Positions 40,480 to 49,328 are shown, numbered from the stretch's first letter. The stretch is 64,000 nucleotides of DNA from Vibrio tritonius (GCF_001547935.1 NZ_AP014635.1:1364001-1428000), one strand, 5' to 3'. Notes: generated by a model not told the origin, from the sequence alone. A program made the numbers and translations.

Positions 40480-40901
40480 ACATGACCAAAGAAGACGCAT
40501 TTGATTTTTTATTTAAGCACCAGCCAATGCCATCAGATAAAGATTTAACTCAAGATATTATTGACAACTATGATAGGGTTAGATTGTATTTTATTGAAAA
40601 TCCAGATAAAGATGCAATAGAGCTGTTTCTCCGCTCTTATGGTGATGGTGATGGTTGGGGAGTGTATCAAGTAGTAGAAGATTTCTATTATAAATGCCAA
40701 GAACGGGATGTAAAAAAAACATTAAAAAAGGTTCTTGAAGATAAAACTATTCCCGACAGCGTTAGATACTGGGTTACCCAAACAGCTGCTGCTTTTAATG
40801 ACGATATGCTAAGAGATGGACTTATAGTGTCACTGAAATCTAACAATTCTGATATAAAAGAGGCTGCTGAAATGGCAATGAATTTGTTAGATGATGAATA
40901 G
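40476..40901 (+). CDS. Probable immunity protein for the Rhs toxin tip
   Basis: 141 residues from ATG 40476, whose first four bases ATGA overlap the rhs stop, the usual toxin-immunity arrangement. The protein is acidic and helical, with no signal peptide, so it should act in the cytoplasm. No named immunity family is recognised; the C-terminal part (VRYWVTQTAAAFNDDML and DIKEAAEMAMNLL) looks like HEAT-type helical repeats. It shares the low GC of the toxin tip, so the two probably moved together. Confidence 0.78.
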   Translation: MNMTKEDAFDFLFKHQPMPSDKDLTQDIIDNYDRVRLYFIENPDKDAIELFLRSYGDGDGWGVYQVVEDFYYKCQERDVKKTLKKVLEDKTIPDSVRYWVTQTAAAFNDDMLRDGLIVSLKSNNSDIKEAAEMAMNLLDDE

Positions 40902-41052
40902 AAAAATTAATAACAGGGTGACGAAATGTCGGAAATAAGTAGAACACCCATAAAAAAGCAATGGAGTCAGTTCTTGTATCTTTCCGTTTGGGACTAACTT
41001 TATGATTAATAGAAAAATATAATTCAATTTAGTCTACATTATTTCTTTTAAG

Positions 41053-41085
41053 TGGCAGGTGCTTTCGTTATGAAAGCACCTGCCA
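41053..41085. terminator. Strong hairpin after the immunity gene
   Basis: TGGCAGGTGCTTTC/GAAAGCACCTGCCA, a perfect 14-bp stem with a 5-base loop. A T-rich stretch follows at 41090-41100. Probable end of the vgrG-rhs transcript. Confidence 0.65.
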
Positions 41086-41099
41086 TCTTAGTGTTCTTT

Positions 41100-41219
41100 T
41101 TAAGCACTATTAAGACAATTCTGGTTGTCATATTCAACTGCTCGGAACCCACGCTTCCTGCGAATACCAATAGTAAAAAGGGTAGTTACCCATGCTACAA
41201 GCGGTCCACCATTAATCAA
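41100..41219 (-). pseudogene. Possible 39-residue gene remnant on the minus strand
   Basis: A short open frame on the minus strand reads GGPLVAWVTTLFTIGIRRK, then GFRAVEYDNQNCLNSA and TAA: a hydrophobic segment followed by a basic then polar tail, which looks like coding sequence. There is no good start (only TTG) and the frame is closed just upstream near the direct repeat at 41223. It may be the tail of a gene cut by rearrangement, or chance. Confidence 0.25.
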
Positions 41220-41222
41220 TGA

Positions 41223-41251
41223 AAAAATTTAAATGGGACACACACCGTTAA
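41223..41251 (+). repeat. 29-bp direct repeat, left copy
   Basis: Identical to 41535-41563; core AAATGGGACACACACC. It borders the rhs fragment at 41259-41536. It resembles short REP-like units; no transposase gene is nearby. Confidence 0.9.
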
Positions 41252-41258
41252 TTAAATA

Positions 41259-41536
41259 GTAACTTTGATTATCAATACGACAAACAGGGGTACCTCATTC
41301 GCTGGGATAACTTAGCTCATACCTGGGTTGAGCACGATTTTGACGAACAAGGGCGGGCGATTGCGACACGCTGCTCGGGAGATTTTTGGTGGGATAAAGT
41401 GCGCTATGATGATGAGCGCCATATTACTTACCACCATGATGCGTTGGGCGGGGTGGTGCAATACCATCTGGATGAGCGAAACCGAGTCATTAAAGTGGTG
41501 GCTGCCGATGGTGCTGAAACCTTGCAAGAGTGGCAA
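41259..41536 (+). pseudogene. Duplicated rhs fragment, 278 bases
   Basis: Aligns without gaps to 37550-37827 inside the intact rhs gene, with only scattered substitutions. The frame stays open (NFDYQYDKQGYLIRWDNLAH onward) but has no start and ends in the right-hand direct repeat. A remnant of a second rhs copy or of a displaced rhs end. Confidence 0.92.
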
Positions 41537-41563
41537 AAATTTAAATGGGACACACACCGTTAA
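41535..41563 (+). repeat. 29-bp direct repeat, right copy
   Basis: Second copy of the repeat at 41223-41251. It supplies the TAA stop (41561-41563) of the open frame through the rhs fragment. Confidence 0.9.
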
Positions 41564-41582
41564 ATACAACGCCTATTCAGGG

Positions 41583-41606
41583 ATTTAACTGGGACATTCA
41601 CCTTAA
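41583..41606 (+). repeat. Diverged third copy of the GGGACA repeat
   Basis: TTTAACTGGGACATTCACC matches TTTAAATGGGACACACACC of the 29-bp repeats with few changes and is followed by the same TTAA. Confidence 0.7.
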
Positions 41607-41680
41607 AATAAGGCTCGTTTGACATCGATATCTATCAACACATTATCATACGTTTATAACGCTTTTAGTGTCGTAGATTC

Positions 41681-41754
41681 GCTGGCGGCACCAACAGTCA
41701 AAGTCGCCAATGGCGTTATGAGTTTGATGTCTGTGGTCGCATTCATACCGAACG
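41681..41754 (+). pseudogene. Second rhs remnant, 74 bases
   Basis: Aligns without gaps to 38470-38543 of the intact rhs gene (TGGCGTTATGAGTTTGATG shared). It is in the same order as the first remnant, but the spacing has shrunk from over 600 to about 140 bases, so the region is an internally deleted rhs copy. Confidence 0.88.
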
Positions 41755-41796
41755 TTTTTTGTATAAATCATCGTCAATAGCTCGTGTGGAAAAGTA

Positions 41797-42696
41797 ATGA
41801 AAAAGCAAGTACAGAAAAATAAAGTACAGAAAAAGAAAGTACTCATCTGGCTAATGGTATTGTGGGTTATCGTTCTGGGAACGGCCACCTGGTTACATGC
41901 GGATGCCCCCCAATTTGGCAGCTATTTAGCGCTAACGCTGTTTCCCGTTCTGTTGTCCATCGGGCTATTTCTACTTTTTCTTGCATGCGATGAAAAAGTG
42001 ATGAAAAACAAAGTAACCATTGGGCTATTGGTATTGTGGTTTATCGTTCTGGGAACGGCCACCTGGTTACATGCAGATACCCCACAATTTGGCATATATT
42101 TAGTGATAACGCTGTCACCAGTGCTGTTACCCTTAGCGAGCATTCTATTTCTAATTGCTGTTGTTTTACTGATTGAACTCTATAAGTCTGGGTTTAAGAA
42201 AGGAAAAAAACCGCGCTTTTGGGTTATCGTGTCTTTTGCCATTCCTTTATTCTGGATTCAGTTAGCCTTTGTCACCAGAGGTGCCGATCTTCCTTTTTGG
42301 TATAAACAGAATTACGCTGGGCTGCTGACGGCGGGAACAGCTCTCACTTTCTTGCTTCCTCTCATGTTATTGAAGAAACATGAAGCGGTTATGATTAAAT
42401 ATTGTACGCCTTTTGGTGTGCTGTTTCTTATTCTGAACCTGCTGTGTTTTGCTGAAATATGGGCGCCTTATCCTGTGAGTGTTTACACGTATCATACGAA
42501 TGGGTGTTATTCTGGTACCTATCATGCTATTTCGGCAAAAGGTCCTGGCTACGATGTTGATTACACCAGATGCGATATAAAGTATGTCGATGATGCAGGT
42601 GACACCAGATATATAGATGACCTCAGTGCGTTTGGCCCTGGTGAAGGTAAGCTGTATATCCGTCACGGGTTGCTAAAGCATTATTCCCTCGATTAG
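41797..42696 (+). CDS. Polytopic membrane protein with internal duplication, function unknown
   Basis: 299 residues. Lysine-rich N-terminus, about seven hydrophobic helices (near 15-36, 42-62, 73-94, 100-128, 141-160, 173-192, 203-222), and a C-terminal polar domain (about 225-299) with two Cys, NGCYSGTYHAISAKG and DYTRCDIKY. Residues about 15-55 are repeated at about 73-113 (both contain VLGTATWLHAD). No family is recognised. It follows the rhs graveyard, a place where orphan immunity genes are often found, but nothing in it proves that role. No strong ribosome-binding site is seen; GGAAAAG lies upstream. Confidence 0.68.
   Translation: MKKQVQKNKVQKKKVLIWLMVLWVIVLGTATWLHADAPQFGSYLALTLFPVLLSIGLFLLFLACDEKVMKNKVTIGLLVLWFIVLGTATWLHADTPQFGIYLVITLSPVLLPLASILFLIAVVLLIELYKSGFKKGKKPRFWVIVSFAIPLFWIQLAFVTRGADLPFWYKQNYAGLLTAGTALTFLLPLMLLKKHEAVMIKYCTPFGVLFLILNLLCFAEIWAPYPVSVYTYHTNGCYSGTYHAISAKGPGYDVDYTRCDIKYVDDAGDTRYIDDLSAFGPGEGKLYIRHGLLKHYSLD
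41836..42131 (+). repeat. Recent tandem duplication, period 174 bp
   Basis: 41836-41957 and 42010-42131 match closely at DNA level, including an identical run around CGTTCTGGGAACGGCCACCT. The period is exactly 58 codons, so the frame is kept. Confidence 0.9.
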
Positions 42697-42742
42697 CATC
42701 AGAAAACGTCCATCAGTTCAGGCCACGAATAAGGAATAAGTC

Positions 42743-43135
42743 ATGTCTGGGGATCATATCACGATAAAAAAAGTGGATTCTTACGGAGAGGAAACGGCGA
42801 CGGTGGTGGTTGACAGTGGTCAGCTATCCATCGAGGTGTTTTGTCGTCTGGGAGACTATCGTCAAGGTGATCTTACCGCGAACCTGTTACATGTTCTCGA
42901 CGCTGATATCAAAGCCGCCTTTCTTTCAGACTGGCCGCAACCAACTTTTAAAGAGCAGGAGTTTATTAAACAAACGGGCCCATATTCGTATGTCGGTCGC
43001 GCAACCGCTATCGATCCAGAAAATCAAATAATAGAGGTTAAAGGCTTTAGAATTGAGGTGGGGGAGTTACCGGCAGGCGTGGGACAACTGGTTGATTTTA
43101 CAATCACTCGCTTAGACCTGTGGTCGCATGATTAG
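42743..43135 (+). CDS. Hypothetical protein
   Basis: 130 residues, mostly beta-strand pattern, no signal peptide or membrane segment. Segments: TATVVVDSGQLSIEVFCRLGDY, cut here as VVVDSGQLSIEVFCRLGDY, and GFRIEVGELPAGVGQLVDF near the C-terminus, which could form an OB-like or barrel fold. GGAATAAG precedes the ATG. No family recognised. It follows the duplicated membrane-protein gene by 46 bases and may share its transcript. Confidence 0.65.
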   Translation: MSGDHITIKKVDSYGEETATVVVDSGQLSIEVFCRLGDYRQGDLTANLLHVLDADIKAAFLSDWPQPTFKEQEFIKQTGPYSYVGRATAIDPENQIIEVKGFRIEVGELPAGVGQLVDFTITRLDLWSHD

Positions 43136-43468
43136 CAGATTCCTTTCGATCAATAAAAGCCCATAACTGATCTGGATACGCCGTCATGGGCTTAATGTTA
43201 GCGTATCCAAACCATTCCATTCACAACATATTTATTTCCTTTACTTTCAACCGCAGCATTGACACTGGAGTTGAACCCTCGCTAGTTATCTTAAACCGCC
43301 AGTGAACATGGACGTTGCAAATGGTTGTTAGAATCACAGCCACAGGGTTGAAAGACTTTTTCCGATTGGTCATACAGAAAAATAAACATTGCCACGTGGG
43401 TTAACTCGCGTGGCAATGTTGAGCTGATGTTATTCTTGGCAGTTTAGAGCCAGTGCGCGTTTGTTGGA
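43136..43468. other. Intergenic region between the island and the hydrolase gene
   Basis: 333 bases. Contains an imperfect GCCCAT...ATGGGC hairpin near 43161-43193 and the terminator at 43381-43420. No ORF seen. Confidence 0.5.
43376..43420 (-). terminator. Terminator of the leftward alpha/beta hydrolase gene
   Basis: AACATTGCCACG/CGTGGCAATGTT, a 12-bp stem with a 12-base loop; on the minus strand it is followed by TTTATTTTT. Confidence 0.8.
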
Positions 43469-44548
43469 TTAAAACGAGAAAAGCGTATTAAGATAAGTCG
43501 GGTAGATGGTTTTCCAGTTTTTATCAAAAAAGTGACCGCCGGGATGGGTGGCAACTTCTAACTGATTATCCTTAGCGAAATAACCACTGAGTTTTTTATC
43601 CAGCTTTAGGTTACTGGCATACTCATCTTCACCATAACTAATAACGATGCGTTTACCTTTTGGCGCGGCGGTATTAAACGATGTTTGATGACCTCCGGGC
43701 GAGAGTAGTAGCGCGGCCATATAGTGATCACTGTAGTCAGTAATAAGGTGTGCGCCGTGCAATGCTCCCTGTGAAAAGCCCATTAGTACCACTTTATTCG
43801 TGTTGATTGTGGTAGATTTTTTCGCCTTGGTCAGAGCGTTTTGAATCGCTAAATGGGTCGATTTTATGTCGGTGCGCGACCAACGGAAACTGTGATGGTC
43901 GAGTTTTTCTGTACCGTTAATGCCAATAAACACCACGCGTTTGCCCAAAACCTTAGCGATGCCGTCGCTTTGTTTACCTTCAGTGCCGTATCCAGAAAGC
44001 CACACTAGCACCGGCCAGCCCCCAGCGGGCGCTTTGCCTTTAGGAATATGAATAGAGGCCTGACCGGCATCTTTGGCCATCACGTCGTAGCGTGCTTTAG
44101 TGTGGATCAGCAGTTGTTTATACTCTTCACTATCACTAACGCTGGCCATTTCGTCGTCATTATTGGCGATATAATATTGCCAGAAACCACGTTTATCAGC
44201 TTCTTTGAGGTATTCTTTTGCTTGTGAGGTGATCTTGAGAGTGGCTAGTGCCGCCGCTGCCTGATAAGGGGCAAAGGCATTTTGGGGATCGCGGTTGGTG
44301 GCTGTCAGGTAATACATTAGAGCACCTGCGTAGTTACCCCATTCTGATTTTTCTGTGTCTCCCTGCTCCATAAATTTGCTGGCAGGGGCATCTTGTAGCA
44401 GCAGGTTAACCATCGGGGCGCTTGCATCCCAGCGAATATCTGCTTCGGATTTTTGTTGTGGCGGTTGTTCGTCTGCATAGCTGGCAAAAGGGGCAGTCAG
44501 CGCGAGTAATAATAATCCGGAATAACCGATACGACTAAGGTGTTTCAT
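43469..44548 (-). CDS. Secreted alpha/beta hydrolase (esterase/dienelactone hydrolase-like)
   Basis: 359 residues. The signal peptide ends near FASYA-DE (cleavage after residue 25). Residues about 60-130 form a small helical TPR-like region (ALMYYLTATNRDPQNAFAPY). The hydrolase domain (about 162-359) has the nucleophile elbow GFSQG with Ser259, an acid candidate in SYGEDEY (about 304-310), and the catalytic His in THPGGHFF (His339). Expected to act in the periplasm on an unknown ester or peptide. It stands alone, with terminators on both sides. Confidence 0.8.
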   Translation of the reverse strand: MKHLSRIGYSGLLLLALTAPFASYADEQPPQQKSEADIRWDASAPMVNLLLQDAPASKFMEQGDTEKSEWGNYAGALMYYLTATNRDPQNAFAPYQAAAALATLKITSQAKEYLKEADKRGFWQYYIANNDDEMASVSDSEEYKQLLIHTKARYDVMAKDAGQASIHIPKGKAPAGGWPVLVWLSGYGTEGKQSDGIAKVLGKRVVFIGINGTEKLDHHSFRWSRTDIKSTHLAIQNALTKAKKSTTINTNKVVLMGFSQGALHGAHLITDYSDHYMAALLLSPGGHQTSFNTAAPKGKRIVISYGEDEYASNLKLDKKLSGYFAKDNQLEVATHPGGHFFDKNWKTIYPTYLNTLFSF

Positions 44549-44783
44549 GTTGTCAACTCTACGATATGAGGGGAGGCTTACGCTAACATAAGTGCATAAT
44601 TATGCTAAATCTGATGAGAGTGTCGTCATCCATAATGGGAAATAATGTCACAATATTTAAATTGAGGTTTGCAGTGTCGTTACATGAATCCTGTCTGCTG
44701 TAAAAGCGAAGCCGCCGAAACAAGGCTAAAAGCTAAAGAATGGAAAGTTGTTGGACAAAATACGACGATACAGCTGATATAAA

Positions 44784-44806
44784 AAAGAGCGCCGTAGCGC
44801 TCTTTA
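44784..44806 (-). terminator. Terminator after metC
   Basis: AAAGAGCGC/GCGCTCTTT stem with CGTA loop; T-run on the minus strand. Confidence 0.85.
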
Positions 44807-44829
44807 ACTTTCTGTTTTCTTCAAGAAGA

Positions 44830-46026
44830 TTAAGCTTCTTGCGCAAGCACTTCTTGGTAGATTTTTAGTGCGGAGTCTAAGTCTGCAATAAGATCGTCGG
44901 TTTCTTCCAAACCAATATGTAAACGAATCAACGTGCCGGCAAAGTGCGGGTTGGCAACCGTACGTAGCACATCAAAACTCTTTGGCTCATTCGCTAAGGC
45001 TAAGCTTTCAAATCCGCCCCAAGAATAACCCATGCTGAAATGGGTTAGGTTATCTAAAAAAGCGGTTGTCGCTTTTGGACAACTCTGTTTGAGCACAAAC
45101 GAGAATAGCCCGTTGCCGCCAGTAAAATCGCGTTTAAAGAACTCATGGCCTGGGTTGGTTTCTAATGCCGGATGGCGAACTTCTGCTACTTGAGGATGCT
45201 GCTCAAGCCATTTGGCAACTTTGAGGCTGCTTGCTTGGTGCTGCTGTAAACGTACGCCAAGAGTACGAATGCCGCGCATGGCAAGGTAAGCATCATCAGG
45301 AGAGACGCATTGACCCATCAAATAGCTTTGTTCACGCAGTTGATCCCAATAAGGAGCTGATGCAACAGCGGTGCCTAGCATCACATCTGAGTGACCCACG
45401 ATGTATTTGGTTGCAGCTTGAATTGAAATATCGACACCATGTTTAAACGGGTCGAAATTAACCCCAGCAGCCCAAGTATTATCCAACATCACAACGATGT
45501 CGTGCTCATGAGCAATACGTGACAGGGTAGGGATGTCTTGCACTTCCATAGTGATAGAACCAGGCGATTCAGTAAACAGCACCTTAGTATTAGGTTGAAT
45601 CAGATCTCGGATACCTTCACCAATCATTGGATCATAGTAAGTGGTTTCCACACCAAGCTTTTTCAGCATGATATTACAAAAATCACGAGTGGGTTCGTAA
45701 CAGGTATCAACCATCAAAACATGGTCACCGGTGCTGACAAACGACAAAATAGAGTTGGTGATGGCGGCTGCTCCGCAAGGGAATAGTGCGCATCCTGCGC
45801 CACCTTCCAGTTCAACCATCGCTTCTTGAAGCGCAAAGTGCGTGGTGGTGCCTCGACGTCCATAAAAAAGCGCTTTATTGGCACGATTGACGGTGGCTTG
45901 ATGTTTTTGAGCTACAGAATCAAATACAACGGTGGAAGCGCGCTGTACCGGTGGGTTAACCACGCCTTGTGTCCATTTTTTATTGCGGCCTGCGGTGACA
46001 AACTGTGTCTTCTTACCTTCTGACAT
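44830..46026 (-). CDS. metC: Cystathionine beta-lyase
   Basis: 398-residue PLP enzyme of the Cys/Met metabolism family. It cleaves cystathionine to homocysteine, pyruvate and ammonia in methionine synthesis. PLP-binding Lys207 is in [14 protein letters not shown], the cofactor Asp is in [11 protein letters not shown], and the phosphate-binding region is [28 protein letters not shown] is typical of MetC rather than MetB. Nearest upstream gene is cls in the same direction, but a hairpin lies between. No MetJ-box (AGACGTCT-like) repeat was seen upstream. Confidence 0.94.
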   Translation of the reverse strand: MSEGKKTQFVTAGRNKKWTQGVVNPPVQRASTVVFDSVAQKHQATVNRANKALFYGRRGTTTHFALQEAMVELEGGAGCALFPCGAAAITNSILSFVSTGDHVLMVDTCYEPTRDFCNIMLKKLGVETTYYDPMIGEGIRDLIQPNTKVLFTESPGSITMEVQDIPTLSRIAHEHDIVVMLDNTWAAGVNFDPFKHGVDISIQAATKYIVGHSDVMLGTAVASAPYWDQLREQSYLMGQCVSPDDAYLAMRGIRTLGVRLQQHQASSLKVAKWLEQHPQVAEVRHPALETNPGHEFFKRDFTGGNGLFSFVLKQSCPKATTAFLDNLTHFSMGYSWGGFESLALANEPKSFDVLRTVANPHFAGTLIRLHIGLEETDDLIADLDSALKIYQEVLAQEA

Positions 46027-46058
46027 TGGCTGTCCTTGTCTAACTAATGATGTAAAAC

Positions 46059-46083
46059 ATGGGCGGCTTCAAGGCCGACCCAT
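46059..46083 (-). terminator. Hairpin between cls and metC
   Basis: ATGGGCGGC...GCC..CCCAT imperfect stem; on the minus strand followed by GTTTTAC. Possible weak terminator of cls. Confidence 0.45.
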
Positions 46084-46091
46084 CTGAAAAA

Positions 46092-47546
46092 TTACAGCAG
46101 TGGACTAAAGAGATAGAACAGTCGTTCTTTAAAGCGATGTCCTAGGGAGCGTTGTTTCCATTGCTTAGCATCAATCGTTTTGGATTGACGCATATAGTCG
46201 CACTGTTGCCAGTAGAGCTGTTTGGTAAATTGTTCATCATCGACAGCAAGGGTCAACTCAAAATTGAGCCACAGGCTACGCATATCGATGTTAACGGTAC
46301 CGATTAAGCAGAATTTCTGGTCGATCACAACCGATTTAGTATGCAGCAGGCCCCCATGAAATTCATGAATTCGAACGCCTGCCAGCATCAGTTCTTCATA
46401 GAACGCACGTGATGCCCACTGCACCATGTAAGAGTCATTTTTTTCTGGCAAGATAATGTCAACGGATACCCCGCGCTGCGCGGTCATCTTGATGGTGGCA
46501 AGAAGATCGGCGCTAGGAACAAAGTAAGGCGTTGTAATACAAACCGATTTCCTAGCCTGATGCATCGCCAGCGTGAGCACTTGAGAAATTAAGTTTTCTG
46601 GCATGCCAGGGCCTGATGGCACCACCTGAATCGGATGATGATGTTCAAGCGGATCAAGCTGACACTCAGGAATCGCGGGTAGGCGACGTTCTCCAGTCTC
46701 AAATTCCCAGTCCCAAGCATGAATGGCAGACAGCACATTGACCGTGGGTCCCGTCACTCTCACAAACACATCGATCCACTGTCCCACGCCCGAGTCTTGC
46801 TTGAAGTAGGCAGGGTCGACCATATTCATTGACCCTGTATACGCAATTTTTTCATCAATCACAATGATTTTTCTGTGCTGACGTAGATCCAATCGATTTA
46901 AGAAAATGCGCAATACGTTGACATGCATGACTTCGACTAAGTGAATATCTGCCTCACGCATCATATTGACCCAGTGACTACGAAAGAAGCGAGCACTGCC
47001 TGCGGAATCGAGAAGTAGCTTTACCTCCACACCTCGTCTAGCGGCACGGATTAATGCCGATGCCACTGCATCAGTAAGTCCACCGGGGTGCCAGATATAA
47101 AACACCATGTAAATACTCGTTTGTGCCGATTCAATATCTTTGATGACGGAATTGAGAATATCACTAGGCGAATTCTGCAGAGTCAGAGTGTTACCGCTTA
47201 ATGCTGGGATGCCCATTCGATGGTTACACAACTCATCTATTTTAGTGATGTGAGCACCCATACCTTGTGGATTATGCGCTTGGCAATCCATAAGGGAGCG
47301 AAACCATTGCTCAAAAGGTGCGAACATGACTTTTGCTCGCTCAGCACGTTTTCTTCCGAGGTTCAGTTCGCCAAATAAGAAGTAACAGAGCACGCCCACG
47401 ATAGGAATGATGTAGATAATCATCAACCATGAGAGAGAAACACTGACGGCCTTGCGTTTTAGTACCACTCGCAAAGTTACCCCAGCCACTAACAGCCAGT
47501 ATATTCCAATGCCAACTAAAGTAAGTATGTGATAAATCTGTTCCAT
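46092..47546 (-). CDS. cls: Cardiolipin synthase
   Basis: 484-residue phospholipase D-superfamily enzyme that condenses phosphatidylglycerol to cardiolipin at the inner membrane. Two N-terminal transmembrane helices (about 6-28 and 38-58). Two HKD motifs: HRKIIVIDEKIAYTGSMN (His224, Lys226, Asp231) and HTKSVVIDQKFCLIGTVN (His402, Lys404, Asp409). Length matches ClsA. It begins a leftward pair with metC, probably transcribed separately. Confidence 0.94.
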   Translation of the reverse strand: MEQIYHILTLVGIGIYWLLVAGVTLRVVLKRKAVSVSLSWLMIIYIIPIVGVLCYFLFGELNLGRKRAERAKVMFAPFEQWFRSLMDCQAHNPQGMGAHITKIDELCNHRMGIPALSGNTLTLQNSPSDILNSVIKDIESAQTSIYMVFYIWHPGGLTDAVASALIRAARRGVEVKLLLDSAGSARFFRSHWVNMMREADIHLVEVMHVNVLRIFLNRLDLRQHRKIIVIDEKIAYTGSMNMVDPAYFKQDSGVGQWIDVFVRVTGPTVNVLSAIHAWDWEFETGERRLPAIPECQLDPLEHHHPIQVVPSGPGMPENLISQVLTLAMHQARKSVCITTPYFVPSADLLATIKMTAQRGVSVDIILPEKNDSYMVQWASRAFYEELMLAGVRIHEFHGGLLHTKSVVIDQKFCLIGTVNIDMRSLWLNFELTLAVDDEQFTKQLYWQQCDYMRQSKTIDAKQWKQRSLGHRFKERLFYLFSPLL

Positions 47547-47993
47547 GCGTCACTGTTCTGAAAGTGTTCAACTCTGTGATAGTAAAGCGAATGCGTAAGC
47601 ATAGGAAGAGCGCTGCCATGTTTTCTTACCATTCTTATACAAACTTTGTTTTTTCCAGTAAATATTTTGATTGGGAACGCATTCAATAGTGTTTAGATGC
47701 GTGTTATTAGCGTGATTATCACTCGTTATATTCGCACGAAAGAGGTGTAGACAATTATGGTTGAAATGGGGAAATGGCGAGAGGGTAATGCATGATATGA
47801 GCAAAAAAACAGCACTTAAACATTAAAAGCGCGGCTAATGCAGGAATTTACACTGTTCGGGCTTCCAATTTTAGCGGCTAACTGGTCTACTTGCCATATT
47901 AACGGTGCCACTTCACTTTTTAAAAGGTGTAAATAAAAATATACACATAAAATTTTGGCACACCATTCCACACAACATATTTGGTATACACAT
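47547..47993. other. Intergenic region between cls and the sodium-dependent transporter gene
   Basis: 447 bases, divergent promoters expected. Short open frames here (for example 47568-47804 on the minus strand) have no ribosome-binding site or protein-like composition. A TTGGCACACC string near 47956 is not followed by a sigma54 -12 element. Confidence 0.5.
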
Positions 47994-49328
47994 ATGGCGA
48001 GTAGTTCAAGAAGCCAATTTAGTTCGAGATTTGGATTTATCATGGCGGCTGCTGGGTCGGCAGTCGGTTTGGGTAACGTTTGGGGGTTCCCAACGCAAGC
48101 AGCAAGTAATGGTGGGGCGGTCTTTTTGATTGTCTACTTATGCATGGTGTTTTTGCTTGCTTATCCTATGTTAGTGGCAGAGATGACCATTGGGCGTTAT
48201 GGACAATCTAATGCGATTCGTTCGTTTCGTGCCGGCTGGCCGAAGGGACAACTCGGCGCAATTTTACTGGGTATTGTTGGCCTAGTGGTGGTATCACTTA
48301 TTTTGAGCTTCTACGCGATTGTTGCCGGTTGGCTGATGGGGTCGTTTGCAGATAGCGGAATGAATTTGTTTGGTATTCACGACCACAGTCATTGGTTAAC
48401 TACCTTTAGTACTTCGCGTAACTTGATTCTTATGGTGACCTTTATGTTACTTACCATGTACGTGGTACGTAATGGGGTGGCTGATGGTATCGAGAAATGG
48501 TCAACTCGGTTAATGCCATTGTTGTTCATTCTCTTTTTCGTCCTAACGGCGTATATATTTACGCAAGATGGAGCGATGGAAGGTTTGAAGATGTATCTCA
48601 TCCCAGACTTATCGCACCTAACGCCAGAATTGTGTGTAAGCGCCATGGGACAAGCGTTCTTCTCTCTTTCGCTCGGGGTGTGCGTTATGACAACGTACGG
48701 CTCTTATTTAAAGAAAGACGCCAATATTCCTAAAACGGCTGCTCAAGTTGCGTTGATTGATACCGGTGTGGCTTTCACCGCAGGTTTGATGGTATTACCT
48801 GCTATGTTCGTAGCAAAACAGAATGGCGTGCAAATTTTTTCTGATACTGGAGCACTGCTTAACTCGGATACATTGGTGTTTGATGTACTGCCTGCCATGT
48901 TCAATACCATGGGGATTGTCGGTGCATTGGTTGGTGCGATTTTCTTCTTACTGATGATCATTGCTGCGCTAACTTCATCCATTTCAATGTTAGAAGTGCC
49001 AGTGTCATGTGCGACAGAGGAGCTAAAACTGAGTCGTAACAAAGCGGTATTATTGATTGGTGGTTTGATTACCTTAGTTTCAGCTATCGTCGTTGTTAAT
49101 TTCTCTGATTTATTTGGTTTAGTTGTTACCTTTACCACGGTTTATTCACAACCTATCATCGCCCTCTTGATTACGTTGATTGTGGGCTGGATCTGGAACC
49201 GTAACCAAATCCTTGGCGAGTTAAAACAAGGTTGTCCTGATATTGAGCAGGGTTGGTTCTGGAAAATATGGCCATGGTATGTGCGCGTGGTTTGTCCAAT
49301 TTTAATGTTGCTTGTGTTCTTTGCTTAA
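47994..49328 (+). CDS. Sodium-dependent transporter (NSS/SNF family)
   Basis: 444 residues from ATG 47994, giving the usual N-terminus; the in-frame ATG at 47955 adds 13 unrelated residues. It is a sodium-coupled amino acid or amine symporter of the LeuT fold. The family-signature first helix is GFIMAAAGSAVGLGNVWGFP, with sodium-site residues. About 11-12 helices are seen, and ALTSSISMLEVPVSCATEE marks helix 8. Bacterial members with 11 helices, such as the tyrosine transporter Tyt1, are similar in length. Substrate unknown. Confidence 0.9.
   Translation: MASSSRSQFSSRFGFIMAAAGSAVGLGNVWGFPTQAASNGGAVFLIVYLCMVFLLAYPMLVAEMTIGRYGQSNAIRSFRAGWPKGQLGAILLGIVGLVVVSLILSFYAIVAGWLMGSFADSGMNLFGIHDHSHWLTTFSTSRNLILMVTFMLLTMYVVRNGVADGIEKWSTRLMPLLFILFFVLTAYIFTQDGAMEGLKMYLIPDLSHLTPELCVSAMGQAFFSLSLGVCVMTTYGSYLKKDANIPKTAAQVALIDTGVAFTAGLMVLPAMFVAKQNGVQIFSDTGALLNSDTLVFDVLPAMFNTMGIVGALVGAIFFLLMIIAALTSSISMLEVPVSCATEELKLSRNKAVLLIGGLITLVSAIVVVNFSDLFGLVVTFTTVYSQPIIALLITLIVGWIWNRNQILGELKQGCPDIEQGWFWKIWPWYVRVVCPILMLLVFFA

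Noticed and set aside
40926..40997. A 23-codon frame after the immunity gene, ATG at 40926
   Set aside because: GGTGACGA precedes it, but it is too short, without similarity or a toxin-like pattern; could be a relic only.
41328..41588. Open frames within the duplicated rhs fragment as a new gene
   Set aside because: They are the frame copies of the rhs sequence; the true rhs frame has no start here.
47956..47972. TGGCAC string as a sigma54 promoter for the transporter
   Set aside because: No GC element at the required ten-base distance.
47568..48043. Minus-strand frames upstream of the sodium-dependent transporter
   Set aside because: Low-complexity, no ribosome-binding site, and they overlap the promoter region and start of a well-supported gene.
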